Positions 42,422-50,818 of a stretch of 64,000 bases of DNA are shown here, in pieces (position 1 is the first letter of the stretch; each line of letters begins with the position of its first letter). Position numbers and translations under genes: made by a program. Below the pieces are notes generated by a model, which saw only the letters and a program-made list of their open reading frames with translations, made no database searches and was not told the DNA's origin. The DNA comes from Arthrobacter sp. ZGTC412 (GTDB lineage: Bacteria > Actinomycetota > Actinomycetes > Actinomycetales > Micrococcaceae), in the NCBI RefSeq assembly GCF_002929215.1, contig NZ_PJII01000004.1, forward strand, positions 186,001 to 250,000, written 5' to 3'.

Positions 42422-43594
42422 ATGCTGAACGACGTACCACCCCTGAAGGTTGCCCTGATCGGACACGGATTTATGGGGGCTGCCCACTCTCAGGGATGGC
42501 GGGTTGCGCCGCGGTTCTATGATTTGCCGGCCAGGCCGGAAATGACTCTGCTGGTGGGACGCAATGCCCGCGGCGTGGAGGCATCTGCAAGGAAATGGGG
42601 CTGGGAAGAGACTCACACCGATTGGCGGGCCGCCATTGCCCGCGACGATATTGACGTAATCGACATTGTTACGCCCGGCGGCTCCCATGCCGAGATCGCA
42701 ATTGCTGCACTGGAGGCGGGCAAGCACGTCCTGTGCGAGAAGCCGCTGGCAAACACCCTTGAAGAGGCTGAAGCAATGGCTGCCGCTGCGGACCGTGCCG
42801 GCAACGACGTCCTCGCGATGGTCGGCTTCACCTACCGCCGCGTTCCCGCTGCAGCCTTCGCAAGGGACTTGGTCCAGTCCGGGGCGATTGGCGAAGTCCG
42901 GCAGGTTCGTGCCGCCTACCTGCAGGATTGGCTGGTTGACGCCGAGGCGCCGCTGACGTGGCGTCTGCAGAAAGACCACGCCGGATCCGGAGCACTCGGA
43001 GACCTTGGCGCCCACGCGGTGGATCTCTCCCAGTTCATCACCGGCCAGAAGATCACGGGCGTTAGCGGCATCCTGAACACCTTTGTCCATGAGCGGCCGC
43101 TTCCCGGCGGGGCATCAGGCCCGACGGGCACCGCCGCAGCGGAGCGCGGTAACGTCAGCGTAGACGATCTCGCCCTTTTCACCGGGCGATTCGACGGCGG
43201 CGCAGTGGGTTCGTTCGAAGCGACACGAATGTCCACCGGCCGAAAAAATGCGCTGCGAATTGAAGTTGCCGGCTCCGCCGGCGCCATCTCCTTTGACCTG
43301 GAGAATATGAACTCTCTCGGCTTCTACGATGCAACCGCGCCCGACACCCGCCAGGGTTTTACCGACATCATGGTTACCGAACCGGGTCACCCCTACTTGT
43401 CTGCCTGGTGGCCTGCAGGGCACACCCTTGGCTACGAGCACGGCTTCGCGCACCAAGCAAAGGACTTCGTTGAAGCCATCGCTGAGGGCCGTCGACCGGA
43501 GCCGTCCTTCGCCGACGGACTGCAGGTGCAACGGGTGCTAAACGCCGTGGAACGCAGCGCAGAAGCCGACAGCATCTGGACGAAAACCATCTAG
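42422..43594 (+). CDS. Gfo/Idh/MocA family oxidoreductase (second)
   Basis: A 390-residue NAD(P)-dependent dehydrogenase. It starts LKVALIGHGFMGAAHSQGW (Rossmann) and has IDIVTPGGSHAEIAIAALEAGKHVLCEKPLANTLEEAE with the EKP lysine. The catalytic-domain block GSGALGDLGAHAVDLSQFITGQK carries the conserved Asp and His. FVEAIAEGRRPEPSFADGLQVQRVLNAVERSAE is the usual end. The PRFYDLPARPEMTLLVGRN variant suits the group of putative myo-inositol or sugar dehydrogenases. The ATG at 42422 follows GAGGAA. It lies downstream of the sugar-binding protein across a hairpin, so it likely acts on the imported compound. Confidence 0.88.
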   Translation: MLNDVPPLKVALIGHGFMGAAHSQGWRVAPRFYDLPARPEMTLLVGRNARGVEASARKWGWEETHTDWRAAIARDDIDVIDIVTPGGSHAEIAIAALEAGKHVLCEKPLANTLEEAEAMAAAADRAGNDVLAMVGFTYRRVPAAAFARDLVQSGAIGEVRQVRAAYLQDWLVDAEAPLTWRLQKDHAGSGALGDLGAHAVDLSQFITGQKITGVSGILNTFVHERPLPGGASGPTGTAAAERGNVSVDDLALFTGRFDGGAVGSFEATRMSTGRKNALRIEVAGSAGAISFDLENMNSLGFYDATAPDTRQGFTDIMVTEPGHPYLSAWWPAGHTLGYEHGFAHQAKDFVEAIAEGRRPEPSFADGLQVQRVLNAVERSAEADSIWTKTI

Positions 43595-43960
43595 GCCGAG
43601 CGCCTCCAGCCTGGGTTAGTGAGGGATCAGGAATGCCCATCCCCCGCGTCAGTACAGCACTAACCCGTCGACTAAGCCCTTGATGTCGGTCTGGAGAAGG
43701 TACTGGCCGGAGGGCTGGGTCAGGCCACGGCGCTTCGCCAGAGCACCGCTCCCCCCTGTTCCACGTCCAGTCTCCAGAAGCAGAGGGACAGCCAACGGAT
43801 GCGATGCGCGCGTTCTACAGTGCTCTCGCCACTTTTTAGCCTCATGGGCAGCGCAGAAGGTTGCGCGCCGCCGTCGTAGCCTTCCCCTGCCATGCGACGT
43901 GGGATACTCCGATAACAAATTCCTGCCGGACGTGCCGGCGGGCCGGAAGGGGAAGTTGGC
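43595..43960. other. Gene-free stretch before the amylosucrase gene
   Basis: These 366 bp hold no gene I can support. A leftward open frame here ends in a Gln/Leu/Asp-rich tail but is an antisense extension of the amylosucrase region. No clear hairpin or operator is seen; the amylosucrase promoter must lie at the right end. Confidence 0.5.
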
Positions 43961-45874
43961 ATGCAGGAATTCGTAAGCCTGGACGAAACGGCGCGGCAGC
44001 ACGTCGACGGCGCCCTCGCTGGAGCGGACCTCAACGCAGGAGCTGACTTCAACCAGCGGCTCCAGCGACACTTTCCTGACCTTTGCCGCCTCTTTCACTC
44101 TCTGTACGGCGCCCGGTCCGACTGGCTGGACCAGCTGACCGCGCTGGTTCTGCACAGCGCCCGCTCGTGGCAGGAACGTCCGGCAGAGCTGAAGGTCATC
44201 GACGCCGGGCGGGAGGCGAACAGGGACTGGTTCCTGTCCAACGACATGCTGGGCGGGGTCTGCTACGTGGACCGGTACGCGGAAAGCCTGGAGGGGGTCC
44301 GCAGCCGTATCCCCTACTTCAAGGAGCTCGGCCTCACTTACCTGCACCTCATGCCGCTGTTCCTGGCACCCGAACCCCACTCGGACGGCGGTTACGCGGT
44401 CTCCAGCTACCGTGAAGTGAACCCGAAGCTGGGCACCATGGAGCAGCTGCGGTCACTGGCTACCGAGCTGAGGGCCAACGGCATCAGCCTGGTGGTGGAC
44501 TTCATCTTCAACCACACATCAGACGAGCACGAGTGGGCCCGGCGCGCGGCCGGGGGCGATCCCGAGTACAGCGACTACTACTGGATTTTCCCGGACCGCA
44601 CCATGCCGGACGCCTTCGAACAGAACGTGCGCGAGATCTTTCCCGAAAACCATGCGGGGTCCTTCATCCAGATGGAGGACGGCCGCTGGATCTGGGCCAC
44701 GTTCCACAACTACCAGTGGGACCTGAACTACTCCAACCCGGACGTTTTCCGTGCGATGGCCGGCGAAATGCTGTTCTTGGCGAACCAGGGCGTGGACATC
44801 CTCCGTATGGACGCCGTGGCCTTCATCTGGAAGCAGCTGGGCACCCCGTGCGAGAACCTCCCTGAAGCGCACACGCTGCTCCAGGCCTTCAACGCCGTAT
44901 GCCGGCTCGCCGCGCCGTCGCTGCTGTTCAAGTCCGAGGCGATCGTGCATCCGGACGAGGTGGCCCTATACATTGACCCCGCGGAGTGCCAGATCTCCTA
45001 CAACCCGCTGCAGATGGCGTTGATCTGGGAGGCGCTGGCCACCCGCGACGTCTCGCTGCTGGCCCAGGCACTGGAGCGCCGGCACAACATCCCCGAGGGC
45101 ACTTCCTGGGTGAACTACGTCCGCAGCCACGATGACATCGGCTGGACGTTCGCGGACGAGGATGCAGCGGAACTAGGGATCAACGGCTTCGACCACCGGC
45201 GCTTCCTGAACTCCTTTTACGTCAACCGTTTCCCGGGCAGCTTCGCCCGCGGCGTCCCGTTCCAGGACAACCCGAAGACAGGCGACTGCAGGATCTCAGG
45301 CACGACGGCGTCGCTGTGCGGCATGGAGGTTGACCCGGCGGAGGCGGTGGAGCGGATCCTCCTGGCCCACTCGGTTGCCTTCAGCACCGGCGGCATCCCC
45401 CTGCTGTACCTGGGCGATGAGGTAGGCCAGATCAACGACTACGGATTCGACCGGGAAGAGGGCCACGAGACTGACAGCCGCTGGGTGCACCGCCCACACT
45501 TCCCCGAAGAGCAGTACGAGCACCGACTGGACCCGTCCACCCCTGAAGGTGCCGTCTACGCCGGCATGAAGCGCATGATCCAGGTCCGGGCCGGCACGCC
45601 CGAGCTGGCCGGCACCCGGCTGATCGACTTCCACACCAACAACCGCGGCGTCCTGGCGTACCAGCGGCCCGGCGGTCGCAACCCATCAGGCAAGGAATCA
45701 AGGGTCCTGGCGCTGGCCAACTTCAGCGACCAATCCCAGGCCCTGCCTGCCGAAACCTTCTCCGCGTTCTCAGCCGCCGCCGTCGACCTTCTCTCCGAAG
45801 CCGAGCTGCAGCTGGATGAGGGCGTCACGCTCCTGCCGCGCCAGTACGTCTGGCTGCGCGTCAACCCTAACTAG
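43961..45874 (+). CDS. Amylosucrase (GH13 family)
   Basis: A 637-residue GH13 enzyme that makes alpha-1,4-glucan from sucrose with release of fructose. The N-terminal helical domain covers residues 1-90. The barrel follows: YFKELGLTYLHLMPLF, SLVVDFIFNHTSDEHEWA, the nucleophile Asp in VDILRMDAVAFIWK, the acid/base Glu in LFKSEAIVHPDEV, and the third Asp in YVRSHDDIGWTF. The block DYYWIFPDRTMPDAFEQNVREIFPENHAGSF and the B'-domain region PFQDNPKTGDCRISGTTASLCG match amylosucrase, rather than sucrose hydrolase or trehalose synthase. The ATG at 43961 follows GGAAGGGGA. It is a single gene followed directly by a 48-bp palindrome. Confidence 0.9.
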   Translation: MQEFVSLDETARQHVDGALAGADLNAGADFNQRLQRHFPDLCRLFHSLYGARSDWLDQLTALVLHSARSWQERPAELKVIDAGREANRDWFLSNDMLGGVCYVDRYAESLEGVRSRIPYFKELGLTYLHLMPLFLAPEPHSDGGYAVSSYREVNPKLGTMEQLRSLATELRANGISLVVDFIFNHTSDEHEWARRAAGGDPEYSDYYWIFPDRTMPDAFEQNVREIFPENHAGSFIQMEDGRWIWATFHNYQWDLNYSNPDVFRAMAGEMLFLANQGVDILRMDAVAFIWKQLGTPCENLPEAHTLLQAFNAVCRLAAPSLLFKSEAIVHPDEVALYIDPAECQISYNPLQMALIWEALATRDVSLLAQALERRHNIPEGTSWVNYVRSHDDIGWTFADEDAAELGINGFDHRRFLNSFYVNRFPGSFARGVPFQDNPKTGDCRISGTTASLCGMEVDPAEAVERILLAHSVAFSTGGIPLLYLGDEVGQINDYGFDREEGHETDSRWVHRPHFPEEQYEHRLDPSTPEGAVYAGMKRMIQVRAGTPELAGTRLIDFHTNNRGVLAYQRPGGRNPSGKESRVLALANFSDQSQALPAETFSAFSAAAVDLLSEAELQLDEGVTLLPRQYVWLRVNPN

Positions 45875-45922
45875 GTAGCGCCAAGTGTCGTATTGACCGG
45901 CGAAAACGACACTTAGCGCTAC
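45875..45922. repeat. 48-bp palindromic dispersed element, copy 1
   Basis: Two 20-bp arms (left start GTAGCGCCAAGTGTCGTATT, right end in TTAGCGCTAC) enclose an 8-nt loop with two mismatched positions. It begins at the first base after the TAG stop codon of the amylosucrase gene. The same element, with perfect arms, follows the marR stop codon at 63223. The flank C-A-GTTGGG also matches the other copy (CTGTTGGG). Confidence 0.85.
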
Positions 45923-45964
45923 TCAGTTGGGCCCGCAGGCGCGGGGCGTGAAAGCATACGGATC

Positions 45965-46822
45965 ATGGCCCAGAAGATTGCGTACCAGGGTGAGCCCGGC
46001 GCCAACTCCAATATTGCTTGCAAGCAGATGTTCCCCGCCCTCGAAAGCGTGCCCTGCGCGAGCTTCGAGGACGCCTTCGAGTTGGTGTCCAGCGGCGAGG
46101 CGGATCTGGCCATGATCCCCATCGAGAACTCCATCGCCGGGCGGGTGGCGGACATCCACATCCTGCTGCCCCAGTCGAACCTGCAGATCGTAGGTGAGTT
46201 CTTCCTGCCCATCCACTTCGACCTGCTGGGCATCCCGGGCAGCACCATCGACGACGCCACCGAAGTCCACAGCCACATCCACGCCCTGGGCCAGTGCCGG
46301 AAACTCATCCGCGAGCACGGCCTCAAGCCCGTCATCGCCGGTGATACCGCCGGCTCAGCACGCGAAGTCAGCGAGTGGAACGATCCCCGCAAGCTGTCCC
46401 TCGCTCCCCCGCTGGCCGCGCAGATCTACGGCCTGGAAGTGCTGGCCTCCCGGGTGGAGGACGACCCCTCCAACACCACCCGCTTTGTGGTCCTGGCACG
46501 GGAAACGGAACTGCCGGCCCGGGACGAACTGCCCGGACCCGCGGTGACCAGCTTTGTGTTCCGTGTGCGGAACGTCCCGTCCGCGCTCTTCAAAGCGCTG
46601 GGCGGCTTCGCCACGAACGGCGTAAACATGACGCGGCTGGAAAGCTACATGGTGGGCAACGAGTTCGCCGCCACCATGTTTATGGCCGACGTCGAGGGCC
46701 ACCCCGAGGACCTGCCGCTGAAGCTGGCCCTCGAGGAACTGGACTTCTTCACCACCGAAGTGCGCGTCCTCGGTGTGTATTCAGCCGCCGAGTACAGGAC
46801 GCGTCAGACCGTCAGCGGTTGA
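45965..46822 (+). CDS. pheA: Prephenate dehydratase
   Basis: A 285-residue enzyme turning prephenate to phenylpyruvate in phenylalanine synthesis. The catalytic domain shows KIAYQGEPGANSNIAC, SGEADLAMIPIENSIAGRVADIH, GDTAGSAREV and the threonine motif SNTTRFVVLAR. The ACT domain (about 195-275) reads TSFVFRVRNVPSALFKALGGFATNGVNMTRLESYMVG. LESYMVG replaces the LESRP seen in the classical regulated enzymes, which is the form found in alphaproteobacterial relatives. The ATG at 45965 has no strong ribosome site. Its 3' end overlaps the convergent monooxygenase gene by 19 bp. Confidence 0.93.
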   Translation: MAQKIAYQGEPGANSNIACKQMFPALESVPCASFEDAFELVSSGEADLAMIPIENSIAGRVADIHILLPQSNLQIVGEFFLPIHFDLLGIPGSTIDDATEVHSHIHALGQCRKLIREHGLKPVIAGDTAGSAREVSEWNDPRKLSLAPPLAAQIYGLEVLASRVEDDPSNTTRFVVLARETELPARDELPGPAVTSFVFRVRNVPSALFKALGGFATNGVNMTRLESYMVGNEFAATMFMADVEGHPEDLPLKLALEELDFFTTEVRVLGVYSAAEYRTRQTVSG

Positions 46823-48714
46823 CCTGCCGTGTGGTGCGGCTTCAGCAGGGGTGCGAAGAACTCCCCGAACTCAGCCGTCGCCGTCAGGGGCAGGACGTTG
46901 GCCACGTACTGGTCCGGCCGCACCACCACCACCACGCCGCCGCGGTCCAGGCCGCGCAGTTCAAAGATGTCCGCGGCAGGGTCGGTGGCGTACACCTTCT
47001 CATAGTCGGTCAGCTTGAACGGGCCAACCGGCGGCTTGAAGACCGCGGGAACTTTCCCGATGTCCACGGCGGTGTGCGGTTGCTGGTAGATCACCTTGAC
47101 GTCGAACCAGGCGTCAGGATCAGCGTCCGACGGCGTCGCGGCCAGCGGCGATTCGGGCGAGTTCGCGATCCACTCGGCGAAGTCCGCCACACCTGAGCGC
47201 GCACCTGCCGGCGCGGGGTCCGCGAAGACGTAGATGCGCCACCGGCCGTCCGCCGTGGCGTGGTGGCCGAGGTGCAGCGGGTTGGTGTCACCTACCCGTA
47301 CCACGGGTGCGGACTTGAAGCGTTTGCCCACCGGGAACCCGGTGGCAAGGTCCTGGTGCTTGGCGGGGGCTACCAGCATGGACGGCGCGTATTCGGTCAT
47401 GAACCCGGCCGGGAACTCGGCGGTGCGCACGTAGAAGTCCTCAAGGTCCGAGGGGTTTTCGAACTCCTCGGGCTTCTTGGCCATCATCGTTGACCATTCT
47501 TTGTCGAAGTCGATGAGGTTCTTCGCCACCACCTGACGTTCGGCGGAGTAGGTGGACAGCAGGCTTTCCGGGCTGCGGCCCTCCAGGACGTGCCCGAGTT
47601 TCCAGGCGATGTTGAAGCCGTCCTGCATGGAGACGTTCATGCCCTGGCCGGCCTTGGCGCTGTGCGTGTGGCAGGCGTCGCCGGTGATGAACACGCGGGG
47701 GGTGCGGGTGCCACGGTCCTCCGGCAGGACGTCATCGAACCGGTCCGTGAGCCGGTGCCCCACCTCGTAGACGCTGTGCCACGCGACGTTCCGGACGTCC
47801 AGGGTGTAAGGGTGGAGGATCTCGTTAGCCTTGAGGATGATTTCCTCGATGCTGGTGTTGCGGACGGCACCGTGAGTGGCAGGGTCCACCTCGCCGAGGT
47901 CAACGTACATCCGGAAGAGGTGGCCGCCTTCCCGCGGGATCAGCAGGATGCTGCCCTTTTCACCCTGGATGGCGCACTTGGTGCGGATGTCGGGGAAGTC
48001 CGTGACGGCGAGGGTGTCCATCACGCCCCAGGCGTGGTTGGCCTGGTCGCCGGCGAGGTGGCAGCCAATTGCCTCGCGTACCTTGCTGCGGGCACCGTCG
48101 GCACCCACCACGTACTTGGCCCTGACAGTGCGCTCCTGCCCTTCGTCTGGACCGGCGGTGTGGAGCAGTGTCACGGTGACGGGGTATTCGCCCCCGTCCG
48201 TGATGCTGAGGGACTTGAACTCGTAGCCGTAGTCCGGCTTTAGGCGCGTCGGCGAGTTGGCCGCGAATTCGGCGAAGTAGTCCAGCACGCGTGCCTGGTT
48301 CACGATGAGGTGCGGGAACTCGCTGATGCCCATTTCGTCATCCACGGCCCGGGCAGTCCGGATGATGTTCGCGCGGTTGGCGGGGTCCGGCTTCCAGAAC
48401 GCCATCTCTGTGATGCGGTAGGCCTCGGCGATGATCCGCTCCGCGAAGCCGAAGGCCTGGAAGGTCTCCACGCTCCGTGCTTGGATGCCGTCAGCCTGGC
48501 CGATGGCAAGGCGCCCCGGACGGCGCTCGATGATCCGCGTGGTGACATCCGGGAACATCGAAAGCTGTGCGGCGGCGAGCATGCCCGCCGGTCCGGTCCC
48601 AACGATCAGCACGTCGACCTGGTCGGGGAGCTCCTCGGGCCGGTTGAGGCCGACGCCGGCAGCCGGCTTTACCCGCGGGTCTCCGGATACGTAGCCGTGG
48701 TGGTGAAACTGCAC
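46804..48714 (-). CDS. FAD-dependent aromatic monooxygenase (phenol 2- / 3-hydroxybenzoate 4-monooxygenase type)
   Basis: A 636-residue flavoprotein hydroxylase. It begins VQFHHHGYVSGDPRV, as MobA and phenol hydroxylases do. FAD motifs are VLIVGTGPAGMLAAAQL (GxGxxG), VVGADGARSKVR (DG) and RVFITGDACHTHSAKAGQGMN (GD). GQADGIQARSVETFQAFGFAE and FPHLIVNQARVLDYF match 3-hydroxybenzoate 4-monooxygenase. The C-terminal thioredoxin-like domain is seen from about 440 and ends DIFELRGLDRGGVVVVVRPDQYVANVLPL. The GTG at 48714 has GAGGA 7 bp upstream; longer starts lie before that site and were rejected. The exact phenolic substrate is open. Confidence 0.88.
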   Translation of the reverse strand: MQFHHHGYVSGDPRVKPAAGVGLNRPEELPDQVDVLIVGTGPAGMLAAAQLSMFPDVTTRIIERRPGRLAIGQADGIQARSVETFQAFGFAERIIAEAYRITEMAFWKPDPANRANIIRTARAVDDEMGISEFPHLIVNQARVLDYFAEFAANSPTRLKPDYGYEFKSLSITDGGEYPVTVTLLHTAGPDEGQERTVRAKYVVGADGARSKVREAIGCHLAGDQANHAWGVMDTLAVTDFPDIRTKCAIQGEKGSILLIPREGGHLFRMYVDLGEVDPATHGAVRNTSIEEIILKANEILHPYTLDVRNVAWHSVYEVGHRLTDRFDDVLPEDRGTRTPRVFITGDACHTHSAKAGQGMNVSMQDGFNIAWKLGHVLEGRSPESLLSTYSAERQVVAKNLIDFDKEWSTMMAKKPEEFENPSDLEDFYVRTAEFPAGFMTEYAPSMLVAPAKHQDLATGFPVGKRFKSAPVVRVGDTNPLHLGHHATADGRWRIYVFADPAPAGARSGVADFAEWIANSPESPLAATPSDADPDAWFDVKVIYQQPHTAVDIGKVPAVFKPPVGPFKLTDYEKVYATDPAADIFELRGLDRGGVVVVVRPDQYVANVLPLTATAEFGEFFAPLLKPHHTAGQPLTV

Positions 48715-48756
48715 GGAATTCCTCACTTCGTTGTGTGGCTCTTCGGCCGGAATGGT

Positions 48757-48792
48757 GTTCGATAATAGAACTTGAGTTTCCATATGAGAAAC
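48757..48792. promoter_or_regulatory. Two dyads 20 bp apart, IclR-like operator
   Basis: GTTC-N7-GAAC (48757-48771) and GTTTC-N7-GAAAC (48776-48792) lie 43 bp upstream of the monooxygenase start, on one face of the helix. The first begins GTTCGATAAT, which as I recall is the repeat bound by the IclR-type activators PcaU, PobR and PcaR of aromatic catabolism. Confidence 0.5.
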
Positions 48793-48948
48793 CGCTACTG
48801 TTGGAGCAACACTGTACGCCACCTGCGACGGGGTCGACAAGGGCCTCAGAAGTCGCCGAACAAAAAGGGATGACACGGGGGAAGCCGGGGGCCCATAGTT
48901 ATCGTATACGTTTCGCACTTGATGAGGAGACGGTTTGGAGCAGGTCAA

Positions 48949-49101
48949 TGGGGACATCTCCACTACCTGGACAACGGCGCCAACTTCATCCTCGTGGGTG
49001 CCGACGTCGCCCTCCTGGCCCGCGGCTCCGAAGCCCTCGCCGCCAGATATGTGCCGAACGATCCGGTGGTTGAGCCTGCCGAAACCCCTCCTAGCTACTG
49101 A
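48949..49101 (+). pseudogene. Fragment of an HpcH/HpaI-family aldolase
   Basis: About 40 codons encode HLHYLDNGANFILVGADVALL followed by ARGSEALAARY, which matches the extreme C-terminus of HpcH/HpaI aldolases (compare GANFVAVGVDTMLY of the E. coli enzyme). No part of the rest of the enzyme is found upstream in any frame; an operator-like region lies there instead. The last 12 codons run into GTGGTTGAGCCTGCCGAAAC (49066-49085), which looks like a dispersed intergenic repeat seen in related genomes. I read it as the remnant of a deleted aldolase gene, probably once part of the aromatic pathway. The whole 48715-49220 stretch holds only this, the IclR-like dyads and a CGTATACG palindrome at about 48903-48910. 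Confidence 0.55.
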
Positions 49102-49161
49102 CCCCCGGCGGTCAAGCCCGCCGCCAACCCCTTCGAGCCCCTCGAACCCTTCTTAAACGTC

Positions 49162-49205
49162 AAAGCGCCTGCCGGCCCTTTCGGAAAGGGGCCGGCAGGC
49201 GCTTT
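49162..49205. terminator. Strong bidirectional terminator
   Basis: AAAGCGCCTGCCGGCCC pairs with GGGCCGGCAGGCGCTTT, with a one-base bulge and a short loop. A-rich and T-rich ends allow use in both directions. It lies 16 bp after the stop codon of the small leftward gene. Confidence 0.88.
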
Positions 49206-49220
49206 GTAGTTCACAGTGGA

Positions 49221-49466
49221 CTAGCCGACGCGGGTGTAGCTGATCTCTGTCACTCCCAGAGGAGCCGAGTGGAGTGTCACGTAAGTGCCCTGCCGCTTGT
49301 TGGCGTTGCCGGGAAGCGCGCCCGGCAACGAGACGTAGTTGCCTTCAGCGCGGGGAGGAACCTCCCGACCGGCAGGCAGGGTGACGTAGCTGCCCCCGCG
49401 AGGGATCTGTTTCGTGTCAGGCGTCGTGGGTGCAGTGGCTACGGGACGGTCGGTCGTAAAGGTCAT
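49221..49466 (-). CDS. Small protein with three GxYV(T/S)L repeats
   Basis: An 81-residue basic, soluble protein that I do not recognise. It contains three copies of a short motif: GSYVTL (25-30), GNYVSL (42-47) and GTYVTL (60-65), spaced 17 and 18 residues apart. The N-terminus is Thr/Pro-rich. No membrane segment or signal peptide is present. It ends in a strong terminator and has no close partner, so it is a self-standing unit. The ATG at 49466 lacks a clear ribosome site. The regular spacing suggests repeated beta-hairpins or a repeated binding site. Confidence 0.7.
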   Translation of the reverse strand: MTFTTDRPVATAPTTPDTKQIPRGGSYVTLPAGREVPPRAEGNYVSLPGALPGNANKRQGTYVTLHSAPLGVTEISYTRVG

Positions 49467-49539
49467 ATTTCAACTGTACGGGCTTATTTTTAGTAACTAA
49501 CAATAAGGTGGCCGAACTCACGGCTTCACCCTTGCAGGG

Positions 49540-49938
49540 CTACCCCATCGCAGGAGCGGGCGCTGTCCGTCCGGCGGCCTGGCGGCGGGCCCAGCGGGCA
49601 AGCTTCTTGCCCTTGCCCTTCCACCAGTTGTCCTCGTCCTTGTCATGGTGCAGCCGGAAGATAAAGGCAATCAGCACAAACATGCCCATCACCACATCGA
49701 TCCACGACGTCAGCACCAAAGCAATAAGGACCGTCAGGCCGTTGGCAATGACGGACGGAATGGCCAGGGTCCGGAAGACGGTGCTGGCCACATAGCGCCG
49801 GTGCGACCGCGGCACGGACAGCGCACGCACCATGTCGAAGCAGACGCACACCACCACAATGGTCTGTCCGATTGCCAGCAGCACCTGGCCGGGAAGAGAG
49901 CCGCTGAAGGAGGCGATCGCTTCCATGCCTGGGCTCAC
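49540..49938 (-). CDS. Small membrane protein, unknown function
   Basis: A 132-residue protein with three hydrophobic helices: SLPGQVLLAIGQTIVVVCVCFDMVRAL, TVFRTLAIPSVIANGLTVLIALVLTSWIDVV, and MGMFVLIAFIFRLHH. The C-terminus is Lys/Arg-rich (KGKGKKLARWARRQ). The start is GTG at 49938 or ATG at 49926. I do not recognise the family. It lies between the small repeat protein and the terminator of the urea transporter operon, on the same strand as both, and appears to be a single gene. Confidence 0.65.
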   Translation of the reverse strand: MSPGMEAIASFSGSLPGQVLLAIGQTIVVVCVCFDMVRALSVPRSHRRYVASTVFRTLAIPSVIANGLTVLIALVLTSWIDVVMGMFVLIAFIFRLHHDKDEDNWWKGKGKKLARWARRQAAGRTAPAPAMG

Positions 49939-50002
49939 CGGATGCCCCTGCCATCAAAACGGGATGGAGAGGGCGCCCGCCATTGGGTACCAAACATCAA
50001 AA

Positions 50003-50064
50003 CCCCCAGAAACTTGGAACCACTGCTGCTGATCCAACAGTGGTTCCATTCAAGTTTCCGGGGG
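50003..50064 (-). terminator. Intrinsic terminator of the urt operon
   Basis: Long paired arms (CCCCCAGAAACTTG / CAAGTTTCCGGGGG, and GAACCACTG / CAGTGGTTC) with a 4-nt bulge enclose a 12-nt loop. Read leftward, the stem ends in GGGGG followed by TTTTG. It lies 62 bp after the urtE stop codon. Confidence 0.85.
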
Positions 50065-50125
50065 CTGTGCCGTCACGAGTAGTGGGTACTCTAATTTTCC
50101 TGATCTGCAGAGGTTTTCCCTTGAC

Positions 50126-50818
50126 TCATATAAGCATCGCCTTCCGAACGTCTCCCGCGGATCCGGCACCGCCGGCCCCTGAGGAGGAGACCCTGCCCGC
50201 CGAGATTACGTAGTAACTGTCCGCGGCCTGCAGGGCAAAACCGATGTGCTGCTCTACCAGGAGGATGCTCATTCCGTTGCGCTGGGACAACTCAATGATG
50301 GTCGCTTCTATCTCGGCCACGATGTTTGGCTGGATGCCCTCGGTAGGTTCGTCAAGGATCAGCAGGCGCGGATCAGTGATAAGTGCCCGGGCGATGGCCA
50401 ACTGCTGCCGCTGACCGCCCGAGAGCAGACCGGCCCGCCGGGCCAGCAATGGCCGGAGCGCCGGAAACATGTCCAAGGCTTCCGCCACGCGTCCGGCGCT
50501 GTTCCTGCGCCCGTCCGCCACGAGCTGCAGGTTCTCCAGGACGGACAGTTGCCCGAATGACTGCTGGCCCTGCGGCACGTATGCCATGCCGCGGTCCACC
50601 CGCCGGTGTGGGCGGATGGCTGAGATATCCTCCCCGTCGAGCCTGATGCGCCCGGCAGTGGGTTTGAGAAGCCCGACGACGGCGCGCAGCAGGGTTGTCT
50701 TGCCGGCACCGTTGTGCCCCAGGACAGAGACAACGGCTCCGTCCGGGACGGTCACGCTGACGCCGGAGATGACCTGGGTGCGGCCGTAACCGGTCTGCAG
50801 ATTTTCGATTTCAAGCAT
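50126..50818 (-). CDS. urtE: Urea ABC transporter ATP-binding protein UrtE
   Basis: A 230-residue ATPase of the branched-chain amino acid/urea (HAAT) class. Walker A is LGHNGAGKTTLLRAVVG, the signature is LLSGGQRQQLAIARAL and Walker B is LLILDEPTEGIQP. AYVPQGQQSFGQLSVLENL and LVEQHIGFALQAAD are characteristic of UrtE. The ATG at 50818 lies within the end of urtD (8-bp overlap); a longer frame from 50971 is inside urtD. It is the last gene of urtABCDE and is followed by an intrinsic terminator. Confidence 0.94.
   Translation of the reverse strand: MLEIENLQTGYGRTQVISGVSVTVPDGAVVSVLGHNGAGKTTLLRAVVGLLKPTAGRIRLDGEDISAIRPHRRVDRGMAYVPQGQQSFGQLSVLENLQLVADGRRNSAGRVAEALDMFPALRPLLARRAGLLSGGQRQQLAIARALITDPRLLILDEPTEGIQPNIVAEIEATIIELSQRNGMSILLVEQHIGFALQAADSYYVISAGRVSSSGAGGAGSAGDVRKAMLI

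Noticed and set aside
43649-44380. A leftward frame ending in a plausible-looking tail before the amylosucrase gene
   Set aside because: Most of it is antisense to the amylosucrase 5' region, and the rest is too short to assign to any family.
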